A stretch of DNA of 64,000 bases from Flavobacterium lacus (GTDB lineage Bacteria > Bacteroidota > Bacteroidia > Flavobacteriales > Flavobacteriaceae), in assembly GCF_003268815.1 (NCBI RefSeq), contig NZ_QLSV01000005.1, forward strand, positions 62,001 through 126,000. Reading direction: 5' to 3'. Shown in pieces: positions 1-7,960 of this stretch. Position numbers and translations under genes: made by a program. Positions within the stretch are counted from its first letter, which is position 1. Each line of letters starts with the position of its first letter. A model generated the notes under the pieces. It saw nothing but the letters and a program-made list of their open reading frames with translations, searched no databases and was not told the origin of the DNA.

Positions 1-324
1 AATCATATTCTGATGCTGGGCGATACAGCCGGATTAATCCATCCACTTTGCGGAAACGGAATGGCGATGGCCATTCACAGTGCAAAAATTGCCAGCGGTT
101 GCACAATTGATTTTCTAAATGGAAAAATAAATCGAAAAGAGTTGGAGGTGAATTACATTAATGAATGGAATTTCAATTTTAATTCTAGAATTAAAATAGG
201 TAAACAACTCTCAAAACTGTTACTCAATCCTTTTTTGAGTAATCTGCTGATGAAATGGCTAATTATCTTCCCAAAATTACTACCTTACATCATTCAAAAA
301 ACACACGGAAAGCCAATTCAATAA
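1..324 (+). CDS. FAD-dependent oxidoreductase, C-terminal part (5' truncated by window edge)
   Basis: The reading frame is open from base 1 to the stop at 322-324, so the gene begins upstream of the window. The visible 107 residues carry the conserved third FAD-contact motif of the geranylgeranyl-reductase/aromatic hydroxylase flavoprotein family (GDTAG followed by HPLCGNGMAMA), where the flavin ribityl/phosphate is bound. The C-terminal part is basic and hydrophobic. It is followed at once (TAATG overlap) by a methyltransferase and a type III polyketide synthase, the same set as the alkylresorcinol-modifying srsC/srsB/srsA genes of Streptomyces. I infer it hydroxylates or oxidises the polyketide product. 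A geranylgeranyl-reductase-like role cannot be excluded because the N-terminus is not visible. Confidence 0.8.
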   Translation, partial: NHILMLGDTAGLIHPLCGNGMAMAIHSAKIASGCTIDFLNGKINRKELEVNYINEWNFNFNSRIKIGKQLSKLLLNPFLSNLLMKWLIIFPKLLPYIIQKTHGKPIQ

Positions 325-1031
325 TGCTGATTCAAACTAAATTTCGCACTGAAGCCGAGGAAATCATGGATGATTTTGAACTTCAAGGTTCCGAACTGCT
401 TGAAGCATTAGATAAAATTGCGGCAATCAATCAACTGCTTGGCGGAAATACGCTAACTTTACAAGGCGTTCAAAAATTGCTTCAAAACAATACTACAGAT
501 AAATTTGTTATCGTAGATGTTGGTTGTGGAAACGGCGATATGTTGCGAACACTAGCCAATTTTGCTAATCAAAATAAATTGAATTTTGAACTCATTGGTG
601 TCGATGCCAATTCGTTTACTATTGATTATGCCAAAAAGTTATCCGTAAATTACCCCACAATCAGCTATCAGTGTGAAGATATTTTTGGTGAATCTTTTAG
701 TGAATTAAAATATGATATTATACTGTGCACGTTGACATTACATCATTTTAAAAATAAACAAATAGATTATTTGATAAATTTATTTACAAATCAAAGTCGT
801 CTAGGAATCGTCATCAACGATTTACACCGTTCTAAAATTGCTTATCGATTATTTCAATTGGTTTGCTTCGTTTTTAGATTGAATACTATGTCAAGAAATG
901 ACGGATTAATTTCTATTTTACGTGGATTTAAAAAAGAGGAATTAACCGAATTTTCAAAAAAAATTAATGCTTTAAAACAAACGATTCAATGGAAATGGGC
1001 GTTTCGCTACCAATGGATTATTTGGAAATAA
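324..1031 (+). CDS. SAM-dependent methyltransferase of the type III PKS operon
   Basis: Class I methyltransferase of about 235 residues. The SAM-binding motif I is clear (VDVGCGNGDML), followed by an acidic strand end (LIGVDAN) and a motif IV-like stretch (DIILCTLTLHH). The start at 324 overlaps the upstream stop by one base (TAATG) and keeps the N-terminal segment with MDDF and the INQLLGGN helix that precedes the fold in SrsB-like enzymes; an earlier in-frame ATG at 255 would lie deep inside the upstream gene. By position between the flavoprotein and the type III PKS it probably methylates the phenolic or quinone product, though the acceptor atom cannot be read from sequence. Confidence 0.85.
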   Translation: MLIQTKFRTEAEEIMDDFELQGSELLEALDKIAAINQLLGGNTLTLQGVQKLLQNNTTDKFVIVDVGCGNGDMLRTLANFANQNKLNFELIGVDANSFTIDYAKKLSVNYPTISYQCEDIFGESFSELKYDIILCTLTLHHFKNKQIDYLINLFTNQSRLGIVINDLHRSKIAYRLFQLVCFVFRLNTMSRNDGLISILRGFKKEELTEFSKKINALKQTIQWKWAFRYQWIIWK

Positions 1032-1040
1032 CAAAAAATT

Positions 1041-2093
1041 ATGCCCGTTAAAATAAAAACTGTTGCCAAGCAACTGCCTCAATATTCTCGCGAAACAGCT
1101 GATATTATTCCGTTTTTGGATGTTTGGTTAGCCGGTCAAGATGATCGTTTTATCCGAAAAGTCAAAAAAATTTTTGAAGGAGCCAATGTGGACAAACGGT
1201 ATTCTATTATGCATCCCGAAGAGGTTTTTTCACTTGCTTCTTTTGAAGAGCGAAATGCTATTTATTCCCGTGAAATGATTGTCTTGGGCGAACAAGTTTT
1301 AAAAAAAGCTTTACATCAAGCCAATTGGAAACCCGAAGAACTTGATTATATCATCACCGTGAGTTGCACCGGAATTATGATTCCGTCTCTTGATGCTTAT
1401 TTGATTAACCGATTACATTTAAAACAAGATATTGTCCGACTTCCGGTAACGGAAATGGGTTGCGTTGGCGGGGTTTCCGGGATGATTTACGCTAAAAATT
1501 TTCTCAAAGAAAATCCAAATAAAAAAGCAGCCGTCATTGCTGTTGAAAGCCCAACCGCAACCTTTCAGTTGGATGATTTTTCGATGGCAAACATTGTCAG
1601 TGCTGCTATTTTTGGCGATGGAGCGGCTTGTGTTTTGTTGTCTTCTCATGAAGATGAAATTGGTCCGACCATTGTTGATGAGGCGATGTATCATTTTTAT
1701 GATAAAGAAAACATGATGGGTTTTGAATTGACAAACAACGGATTGAAGATGGTTTTAGACATTGAAGTTCCGGAAACCATTGGCGAGCATTTTCCAGCTA
1801 TAATTCATCCGTTCTTAGAAAAAAACGATATATCTATTGCTGACATCGACCATTTAATTTTTCATCCGGGGGGGAAAAAAATCGTACATTTAGTCGAAGA
1901 TTTGTTTCTAGATTTAGGAAAAAACATCAATGAAACCAAAGAAGTTTTACGTTTATATGGTAATATGTCTAGTGCTACTGTATTGTATGTTTTAGAAGAC
2001 ATCATGAATAAAAATCCCTCGCAAGGCGAAAAAGGACTGATGTTAAGCTTCGGTCCCGGATTCACTGCACAACGAATTTTAGTAGAATGGTAA
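1041..2093 (+). CDS. type III polyketide synthase (chalcone/alkylresorcinol synthase-like)
   Basis: A 350-residue homodimeric-type ketosynthase using CoA- or ACP-linked starters and malonyl-CoA extenders. The full Cys-His-Asn triad of the family is visible: Cys141 in EMGCVGG, His275 in IFHPGG and Asn308 in YGNMSSA. The GFGPG-type loop appears near the C-terminus as SFGPGFT (336-342). Length matches bacterial type III PKSs. The ATG at 1041 lies 9 bases after the methyltransferase stop. Genes for ACP-dependent chain building follow, so the natural starter is likely an acyl chain made by those enzymes, giving an alkylresorcinol or alkylpyrone; product class is inference. Confidence 0.93.
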   Translation: MPVKIKTVAKQLPQYSRETADIIPFLDVWLAGQDDRFIRKVKKIFEGANVDKRYSIMHPEEVFSLASFEERNAIYSREMIVLGEQVLKKALHQANWKPEELDYIITVSCTGIMIPSLDAYLINRLHLKQDIVRLPVTEMGCVGGVSGMIYAKNFLKENPNKKAAVIAVESPTATFQLDDFSMANIVSAAIFGDGAACVLLSSHEDEIGPTIVDEAMYHFYDKENMMGFELTNNGLKMVLDIEVPETIGEHFPAIIHPFLEKNDISIADIDHLIFHPGGKKIVHLVEDLFLDLGKNINETKEVLRLYGNMSSATVLYVLEDIMNKNPSQGEKGLMLSFGPGFTAQRILVEW

Positions 2094-2866
2094 ACGAATT
2101 TGAAAATACTTGGGCAATCATCCTTGGCGGAAGTTCCGGTTTAGGATTGGCTTCTGCTAAAAAGTTAGCCGAGAACGGAATGAATATTTGCATCATTCAC
2201 AGAAATACTCGAATTGAATTACCTGAAATTGAACAAGAATTTGAGGAAATCAAGTCAAAAGGTGTTTCCTTCTTAAGTTTCAATTTGGATGCTTTGCAAC
2301 CTGAAAAACGTCAAGAAATCATCAGTCAGATTAAATCAGAAATAGGTTCTGATAAAGTAAAATGCCTGATTCACAGCATCGCCAAAGGAAGTTTAAAAAG
2401 TATGACAGCTGAAAATTCCTTAACAAACGACGATTTTATATTAACCATTCATGCCATGGCAATTTCGCTACACGATTGGACAAAATCGATTTTTGACGCT
2501 GCGTTGTTTCATCAGGATGCAAGGATTATTTCGTTTACCAGTGAAGGAAGTTTAAAACCCATCCCAAATTATGGTGCCGTGAGTGCTGCCAAAGCAACAT
2601 TAGAGGCGATTTCAAGACAAATTGCCGCTGAATTTGCGTCATTTGGCATCAAAAGTAATTGTATTCAGGCGGGTGTGACTGATACCAAATCGCTTCAATT
2701 GATTCCGAATAGTGAAAAAATTAAAGAAATTGCTATCAAACGAAATCCATTTAAACGCTTAACAACACCAGAAGATGTGGCCAATGTGGTTTATTTACTT
2801 TGTAAAGATGAAGCCAAATGGATTAACGGAACTATTATTAAAGTTGATGGTGGTGAAAGCCTTTAA
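2087..2866 (+). CDS. SDR-family enoyl-ACP reductase-like protein
   Basis: A 259-residue short-chain dehydrogenase/reductase. The NAD(P)-binding glycine motif is GGSSGLG (14-20). The catalytic pair is Tyr162 and Lys169, separated by six residues (Y-x6-K), the spacing typical of FabI/FabL enoyl-ACP reductases rather than the Y-x3-K of FabG ketoreductases. The C-terminus has the usual PEDVANVVYLLCKDEA and VDGG segments. The start codon overlaps the end of the polyketide synthase by 7 bases. It most likely performs the last reduction of each elongation round for the dedicated acyl chain. Assignment as enoyl rather than ketoacyl reductase rests on the Tyr-Lys spacing. Confidence 0.75.
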   Translation: MVNEFENTWAIILGGSSGLGLASAKKLAENGMNICIIHRNTRIELPEIEQEFEEIKSKGVSFLSFNLDALQPEKRQEIISQIKSEIGSDKVKCLIHSIAKGSLKSMTAENSLTNDDFILTIHAMAISLHDWTKSIFDAALFHQDARIISFTSEGSLKPIPNYGAVSAAKATLEAISRQIAAEFASFGIKSNCIQAGVTDTKSLQLIPNSEKIKEIAIKRNPFKRLTTPEDVANVVYLLCKDEAKWINGTIIKVDGGESL

Positions 2867-2878
2867 AACCAAATTGCA

Positions 2879-3307
2879 ATGAAAGAAACCGATTTAATTT
2901 TAAGTAAACTTCCTTATCAAAAACCGTTTCTTTTTGTGGATGAATTGCTTCAAATTGATGAAGATGGAGTAACAGGAACCTTTACATTTGATGAAAAGTT
3001 AGAATTTTATACAGGTCATTTTAAAGATAATCCAATTACGCCGGGTGTAATTTTAATCGAAACGATGGCTCAAATTGGCTTGGTTTGTTTGGGAATTTAC
3101 CTGACATTCGATGAAAATTTTTCCAAAATTGCCTTTTCATCATCCGAAGTAGAATTTTTAAAACCGGTTTATCCAAACGAAAAAGTCACTGTAATTTCGG
3201 AAAAAGTCTATTTCCGTTTTGGAAAATTAAAATGTAAGGTTCGAATGTTGAATAGTCAAAATGAAGAAGTTTGTAATGGAACACTATCCGGAATAATTAT
3301 AAAATAA
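2879..3307 (+). CDS. hotdog-fold 3-hydroxyacyl-ACP dehydratase (FabZ-like)
   Basis: A 142-residue hotdog protein. The FabZ/FabA signature is present: His47 in GHFKDNPITPGV and Glu61 in IETMAQ, giving the catalytic His-Glu pair. The length and single-domain form match FabZ. It lies 12 bases after the enoyl reductase and 1 base before the ketoacyl synthase, so it should dehydrate the 3-hydroxyacyl-ACP in a pathway-specific elongation cycle. Housekeeping FabZ in Bacteroidota is usually fused to LpxC, which supports this copy being dedicated to the cluster. Confidence 0.85.
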   Translation: MKETDLILSKLPYQKPFLFVDELLQIDEDGVTGTFTFDEKLEFYTGHFKDNPITPGVILIETMAQIGLVCLGIYLTFDENFSKIAFSSSEVEFLKPVYPNEKVTVISEKVYFRFGKLKCKVRMLNSQNEEVCNGTLSGIIIK

Positions 3308-3308
3308 A

Positions 3309-4580
3309 ATGAAAAAACGCGTCGTCATCACCGGATTAGGAATTGTTGCACCCAATGGGGTTGGTATTGACAATTTTACAAACGCAATTAAAAATGGAAT
3401 TTCCGGTATTACTCACGATGCAGAATTAGAACGACTACAATTTTCCTGTCAAATTGCCGGAAAACCAACTATTACCGAAGCAATCAAGCAACAGTATTTT
3501 ACTGAGTTAGAACTCAGAAACTTCAATTCAACCGGAATTTTATATGGCGTTATTGCCGGAATGGAAGCTTGGAAAGATGCCGGTTTGCCTTTTGAAATCA
3601 ATGAAAATCCAGATTGGGATAGCGGAACCATCTTTGGTTCAGGCACTTCAGGAATTGAAAAATTCAGAGAAAGCATTTATAAAATCGATGATTTTCAAAC
3701 CCGACGATTAGGCAGTACGGTTGTGGCACAAACGATGAACAGTGGCGTGAGTGCGTATTTAGGAGGTAAATTAGGTCTAGGCAATCAAGTCTCAACCAAT
3801 TCATCGGCTTGCATTACGGGAACAGAAAGTATTTTGATGGGTTACGACCGAATTATTTCCGGTCAAGCTAAACGAATGTTGGTGGGTAGCACCAGCGATA
3901 GCGGTCCGTATATTTGGGCAGGGTTTGATGCGATGAAAGTCTGTACCTTTAAACACAATCATTCGCCGGAAAAAGGGTCACGGCCAATGAGTGCATCAGC
4001 ATCGGGATTTGTGCCGGGAAGCGGGGCTGGAGCCATGATTCTAGAAGAATTAGAGTCGGCTTTAGCCAGAAAAGCGACCATTTATGCAGAAGTGTTAGGC
4101 GGAAATAGCAACTCAGGCGGACAAAGAGGCGAAGGAACAATGACAGCTCCTAATTCGGTTGCAGTGCAAAAATGCATTCAAGACAGTTTGAAATTTACCG
4201 GACTACAATCAAATGAAATTGATTTGATTAATGGTCATTTGACAGCTACATCAAAAGATAGTTTAGAGATAATTAACTGGAGTGCAGCTTTAGGTTTAAG
4301 CAATGAAAAATTTCCTTATATCAATTCATTAAAATCATTGGTTGGACATTGTCTTTCTGCTTCCGGAAGTGTAGAAAGTGTGGCGGCTGTTTTGCAACTT
4401 AAGCACGGATTTATTGCACCAAATATCAATTGCGAAGATCTTCATCCTGAAATTAGTGCAACAATTGATTCTTCAAAAATCCCAAAAAAGTTAATTCACA
4501 AGGAATTAAATATTGTGATCAAAGCCAGTTTTGGATTTGGCGATGTAAATGCCTGTGTTGTTTTCAAAAAGTTCAAATAG
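3309..4580 (+). CDS. beta-ketoacyl-ACP synthase (FabF/KAS II-like)
   Basis: A 423-residue condensing enzyme with the elongating-KAS triad Cys168 (NSSACITG), His310 (NGHLTATSKDS) and His347 (LVGHCLSASG); Lys342 is in SLKSLVGH. It should condense malonyl-ACP with the growing acyl-ACP. The gene starts one base after the dehydratase stop. One oddity is NGHLTATSKDS where FabF usually has an NAHGTST-type motif: His310 sits at the third position of NGH instead of NAH, and the following Gly-Thr is altered, which may reflect an unusual substrate. All three catalytic positions are kept, so it is not a chain-length-factor-like dead enzyme. Confidence 0.9.
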   Translation: MKKRVVITGLGIVAPNGVGIDNFTNAIKNGISGITHDAELERLQFSCQIAGKPTITEAIKQQYFTELELRNFNSTGILYGVIAGMEAWKDAGLPFEINENPDWDSGTIFGSGTSGIEKFRESIYKIDDFQTRRLGSTVVAQTMNSGVSAYLGGKLGLGNQVSTNSSACITGTESILMGYDRIISGQAKRMLVGSTSDSGPYIWAGFDAMKVCTFKHNHSPEKGSRPMSASASGFVPGSGAGAMILEELESALARKATIYAEVLGGNSNSGGQRGEGTMTAPNSVAVQKCIQDSLKFTGLQSNEIDLINGHLTATSKDSLEIINWSAALGLSNEKFPYINSLKSLVGHCLSASGSVESVAAVLQLKHGFIAPNINCEDLHPEISATIDSSKIPKKLIHKELNIVIKASFGFGDVNACVVFKKFK

Positions 4581-4608
4581 GATGCTTATCTTAGTAAAAA
4601 AAATTACA

Positions 4609-4863
4609 ATGAACAAATTAGAAATTATTGATCAACTAAAAACAGTTGTGAAACCTTATATTAAAAATCAAGAAGCTTTTGACAATCTGTCTGAAACTAC
4701 TGATTTCATTAACGATTTAAAGATAAACTCAGCCAATTTAGTTGATGTTATTTTGGATATTGAAGAGGTTTTTGACATTGTGATAGACAATGCATCGATG
4801 GAGAAAATGCTCGATGTGAAATCGACTTTAGCCATCATCGAAACCAAATTAGCCGAAAAATGA
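4609..4863 (+). CDS. acyl carrier protein
   Basis: An 84-residue small acidic helical protein. The phosphopantetheine attachment serine is Ser41 at the start of helix II (INSANLVDVILDIEE), which aligns with the DSL-D/E-V motif of ACPs but has Asn-Ser-Ala in place of Asp-Ser-Leu. I chose the ATG at 4609 because it gives the standard ACP N-terminus; a longer frame from 4549 overlaps the synthase end. The gene overlaps the phosphopantetheinyl transferase by four bases (ATGA), consistent with paired production of the carrier and its activating enzyme. Confidence 0.88.
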   Translation: MNKLEIIDQLKTVVKPYIKNQEAFDNLSETTDFINDLKINSANLVDVILDIEEVFDIVIDNASMEKMLDVKSTLAIIETKLAEK

Positions 4864-5333
4864 TTGGAAATGATGTCATTGATTTAGCATTAGCTCAAAA
4901 AGAGAGTAATTGGCGGCGCAAAGGCTATTTGGATAAAATTTTTACTTCAAACGAACAAAATTTTATTTTTTCTTCTGAAAATCAAACAATTATGGTTTGG
5001 ACTTTATGGAGTAGGAAGGAAGCAGTGTACAAAATCATTCGGCAGCAAAATGGGCTTAGAGGCTTTTATCCTTTAAAAATTGAAAATTGCGACTTTGAAA
5101 ACGGAATTGTTTGTTTTGAAGACGACGTTTTTTACGCAAAAACATCAATAATAGGCGAATGTATTCATACAATTGCATCTCAAAATCATTTGCATAATCA
5201 AATTATTGAAATTTCATCATCAGTTCAGCTATTTAAAAAAAATGAGATTCCTTACATCCTTGAGAATGGGAAGAAAGTTTGTATTTCAAAAAGTTACCAC
5301 GGAAGGTATGAAAAAGTGATAAGAACTATTTAA
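4860..5333 (+). CDS. 4'-phosphopantetheinyl transferase superfamily protein
   Basis: A 157-residue protein with both signature motifs of the Sfp/AcpS superfamily: GNDVIDL at the N-terminus (Asp5, magnesium ligand) and W-S-R-K-E-A with Trp50, Lys53, Glu54 and Lys58. It transfers phosphopantetheine from CoA to the ACP serine, almost certainly that of the gene it overlaps by four bases. It is short, closer in size to AcpS than to two-domain Sfp, and may act as an oligomer. Its stop overlaps the stop of the convergent exonuclease gene by 8 bases, marking the end of the operon. Confidence 0.87.
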   Translation: MIGNDVIDLALAQKESNWRRKGYLDKIFTSNEQNFIFSSENQTIMVWTLWSRKEAVYKIIRQQNGLRGFYPLKIENCDFENGIVCFEDDVFYAKTSIIGECIHTIASQNHLHNQIIEISSSVQLFKKNEIPYILENGKKVCISKSYHGRYEKVIRTI

Positions 5334-5943
5334 TAGCTAACCTTTTCTTCAACTTCAAAAAAACCAAAGCCGTAATAAAAGCATCGCCGGAAGCCGTGTG
5401 ACGGTCACTTTTTTCTACTTTTAGGATTTTACAAAGTTCGTCTAAGCTAGAATGTTGATCTTCCTGTAAACCTTTAAATTTTTGATACATAGCATCCGTA
5501 TCCATGCTGTCATTTTTGAGTTTTCCAACGTTTAATCGTTTGAGCGCTTGGTTAATCATTTCAATATCAAAATTCACGTTATGACCGACTAAGGTAGCAT
5601 TTTTGATGAATTCTAAAAACCGAATGATGGCTTCTGCTTCTACAATTTTTTCTTCTTTTCCTTCTTTTAAAATTCCATGAATAAATGCAACTTCCGGTTT
5701 ATAAAGTTCTTGTTTTAAAAAAAGTTCCAATGAATCATTCACCAATACTGAACTATCTATAACAGCCACTGCACCAATAGATAAAATCACATCTTTGCGA
5801 TGATCTAATCCGGTCGTTTCACAATCAAAAACCACATATCGTTTTTGGTCGGAGACATTGGGTTTGTTTTCGAAAGTTTCGAGGTAATTCTCCCAAAATT
5901 TCGGATAATCTTTGCTCACTTTTTTTAACCAATCAAATACCAT
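5326..5943 (-). CDS. DnaQ-like DEDDh 3'-5' exonuclease
   Basis: A 205-residue exonuclease of the DNA polymerase III epsilon type. The DEDDh metal and catalytic residues are visible: Asp40 and Glu42 in FDCETTG, Asp126 in HNVNFD, and His182 with Asp187 in DRHTASGDA. About 35 residues precede the domain. It lies 3 bases after the CBS/nucleotidyltransferase gene, and the two form an operon. This pairing suggests a nucleotide or nucleic-acid repair or signalling function rather than replicative proofreading. Substrate is not determined. Confidence 0.88.
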   Translation of the reverse strand: MVFDWLKKVSKDYPKFWENYLETFENKPNVSDQKRYVVFDCETTGLDHRKDVILSIGAVAVIDSSVLVNDSLELFLKQELYKPEVAFIHGILKEGKEEKIVEAEAIIRFLEFIKNATLVGHNVNFDIEMINQALKRLNVGKLKNDSMDTDAMYQKFKGLQEDQHSSLDELCKILKVEKSDRHTASGDAFITALVFLKLKKRLAIK

Positions 5944-5946
5944 AAC

Positions 5947-7866
5947 TTAAGTAAAATAAGTGAGTTGAAAACGATTTTTAATAGCATCTTGAATATCGCG
6001 AATAGGTTGAAAAGCGTTTTTAAGCTTTACTTTATCTGATTTCGATAACTCATTTAAATTCAAATACCTACCGCTATTACTGTTTAATAAACCCTCTTCG
6101 GTTCTAAAGAGCGAAAGCGTTGAAAAAGCGTCTGCACAACTTTCAAATAAGTCAACGTTTTGAGGTTCTAATTCGGCTAATTTTTTATAACGTAGGTATG
6201 TATTATTAATCCCTTTTATGTCTTGGCTTAAAACCAACAAACGAGCGGCATCTACCAATGGCATAATTGCCCTACTTTTTATATCGAAGGTATCTTTGTG
6301 TTCACCATCGTCTTCCACCAAAAACTGACGAAAAAAGCCTAATGGAGGTGGGTTTTTCAATGCATCCGTGCCTAAATACGCGAAAAATAATTGGTTATTA
6401 TGTATGTTGGCAAAGATGTTTTCTGTAATCATATCAACTAATTTTTCATCGCCTACAATAAAATCATAATCAAAGAAAATGGAACACATTAAAATTCCTT
6501 TTTCGCCGGGTTTGTTAATCCACGAATTATATTGTTTATTCCAATCTGTAACCGATTTGCACCACATTGGATTGCTGGCCATCATTTCTGCCGGACAAAA
6601 TTCATAACCCACTTTGTTGAGCGTTTTGGTAACTTTCTCGGCTAGTTCAAGGAAGTATTTTTTCACCTCGTCGTAGCGTTCTTCGTCCACATCTTCAAAA
6701 ACTAATGCATTATCTTGGTCAGTCATCAACAATTGTTCTTTTCGACCTTGACTACCAATATTCATCCAAGCAAATCGAGTAGGGGGTTGCTGCTCCATTT
6801 TTTCAATAGCTAATTCTACAGCCCTTTTTGTAATGGCGATATTTATCTCACCAACGATACTTGAAATATGTTGAATAGGAATATTTTTATCTATCGAATT
6901 CTGAATCAAATCATTCAGTTTCTCCCGAACGGCTTTTAACTCTTTAGAGCGAGTTGCCCGTTTGGTTTGTTTAAGCAAAACACCGGGATTATTGGCTTGT
7001 GCTAACACAACATCATGTTCAGAAATGATACCCATAATTTTGGATTTATTCGTTCCGTCAACCGTAACACATAGATGGCCGACGTTATGTTTGAGCATCA
7101 TCATTTGGGTTTCGGCGATTGAGATGTTTTCTGCTACCGTAATAACGGGAGAGGACATGATTTGATCTACCATAATATCAATAGGAAAGAGGCCTGTGGC
7201 AATTTTTGAACGCAAATCTTTGTCGGTTACAATTCCAACCGGAAGATTATTGTCTTGAATAATTACACTGCCTATCTTACTATTTGTCATGGTTTTAGCC
7301 ACTAATTTCACACTGTCTTTTCTGGAAGCAGTAATTGGATTTTTGGTATAGGAAATGGGTTGAAAATATTGAATTTCAGAATTTTGATCGGTATAGATTA
7401 CGTTTTCAGAAATCAATTTTCCTTTGTTTTCTTTATCATAAGGATTTCGCGTATTGGACGCAAAACTTTCTAGCAAAAAGTTTAAAACATCCGCATTTTG
7501 GCTCACATATGGTTTAAAAACATCAATTGGAATGGCGTATAAAAGACTTTCTTCGCGGGCTTTGGCGGTCATTAAATAATTATCTTTGGCAAAAAATGGA
7601 CGAAGACCCAGAATATCGCCTTCATCACATTTATCAATTAAAGCTTCTTCTGCGTCGGATGTAACGGAAAGTCCGATAGCACCTTCCTTAACCACATAAA
7701 AAAAAGGATGCGTTTTATCACCAATTTTGAATAAAATATGATTTTTTTCAACATGAACGACTTGAATTTCTTTTGAAATTCCGACCAATTCAGCGTAGGT
7801 AAGACTAAAAAAAGGAGGAAAATTTTTCAGGAAATCAGCTATTCGTTCAGCAATTGAGTTTTTCAT
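5947..7866 (-). CDS. cNMP-binding / CBS-pair / DUF294 nucleotidyltransferase protein
   Basis: A 639-residue soluble multidomain protein. Residues about 15-135 form a cyclic-nucleotide-binding-like domain, 175-290 a pair of CBS domains that usually sense adenine nucleotides, and 310-480 a DUF294/GlnD-like nucleotidyltransferase with GSQGR (371-375) and the metal pair Asp383 and Asp385 in TDQDNALVF, followed by a DUF294 C-terminal helical domain. The layout matches a widespread but poorly characterised signalling family. It heads an operon with a DEDDh exonuclease. I infer nucleotide-controlled transfer of a nucleotidyl group to an unknown target. Confidence 0.88.
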   Translation of the reverse strand: MKNSIAERIADFLKNFPPFFSLTYAELVGISKEIQVVHVEKNHILFKIGDKTHPFFYVVKEGAIGLSVTSDAEEALIDKCDEGDILGLRPFFAKDNYLMTAKAREESLLYAIPIDVFKPYVSQNADVLNFLLESFASNTRNPYDKENKGKLISENVIYTDQNSEIQYFQPISYTKNPITASRKDSVKLVAKTMTNSKIGSVIIQDNNLPVGIVTDKDLRSKIATGLFPIDIMVDQIMSSPVITVAENISIAETQMMMLKHNVGHLCVTVDGTNKSKIMGIISEHDVVLAQANNPGVLLKQTKRATRSKELKAVREKLNDLIQNSIDKNIPIQHISSIVGEINIAITKRAVELAIEKMEQQPPTRFAWMNIGSQGRKEQLLMTDQDNALVFEDVDEERYDEVKKYFLELAEKVTKTLNKVGYEFCPAEMMASNPMWCKSVTDWNKQYNSWINKPGEKGILMCSIFFDYDFIVGDEKLVDMITENIFANIHNNQLFFAYLGTDALKNPPPLGFFRQFLVEDDGEHKDTFDIKSRAIMPLVDAARLLVLSQDIKGINNTYLRYKKLAELEPQNVDLFESCADAFSTLSLFRTEEGLLNSNSGRYLNLNELSKSDKVKLKNAFQPIRDIQDAIKNRFQLTYFT

Positions 7867-7915
7867 ACCATCATTAATTACAGTTATAAAGTTACATAAA
7901 TTCTAAGCGTAGATT

Positions 7916-7949
7916 CAAATTTACAAACAGATTTATTAACTTTATCAAA
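7916..7949 (-). promoter_or_regulatory. possible promoter for the DUF294/exonuclease operon
   Basis: On the minus strand a TAAATTTG -7 box (7916-7923) fits the Bacteroidetes TAnnTTTG consensus. A TTTG lies upstream (7946-7949), but the spacer is 22 rather than 19 bases, so the -33 match is weak. Confidence 0.3.
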
Positions 7950-7960
7950 AATAGAATAGT

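Noticed and set aside
1-5333. Flexirubin/dialkylresorcinol (DarA/DarB) cluster
   Set aside because: DarA/DarB are ketosynthase III-like enzymes; the gene here has the Cys-His-Asn triad and length of a type III PKS, and no aromatase or aryl-polyene genes are seen.
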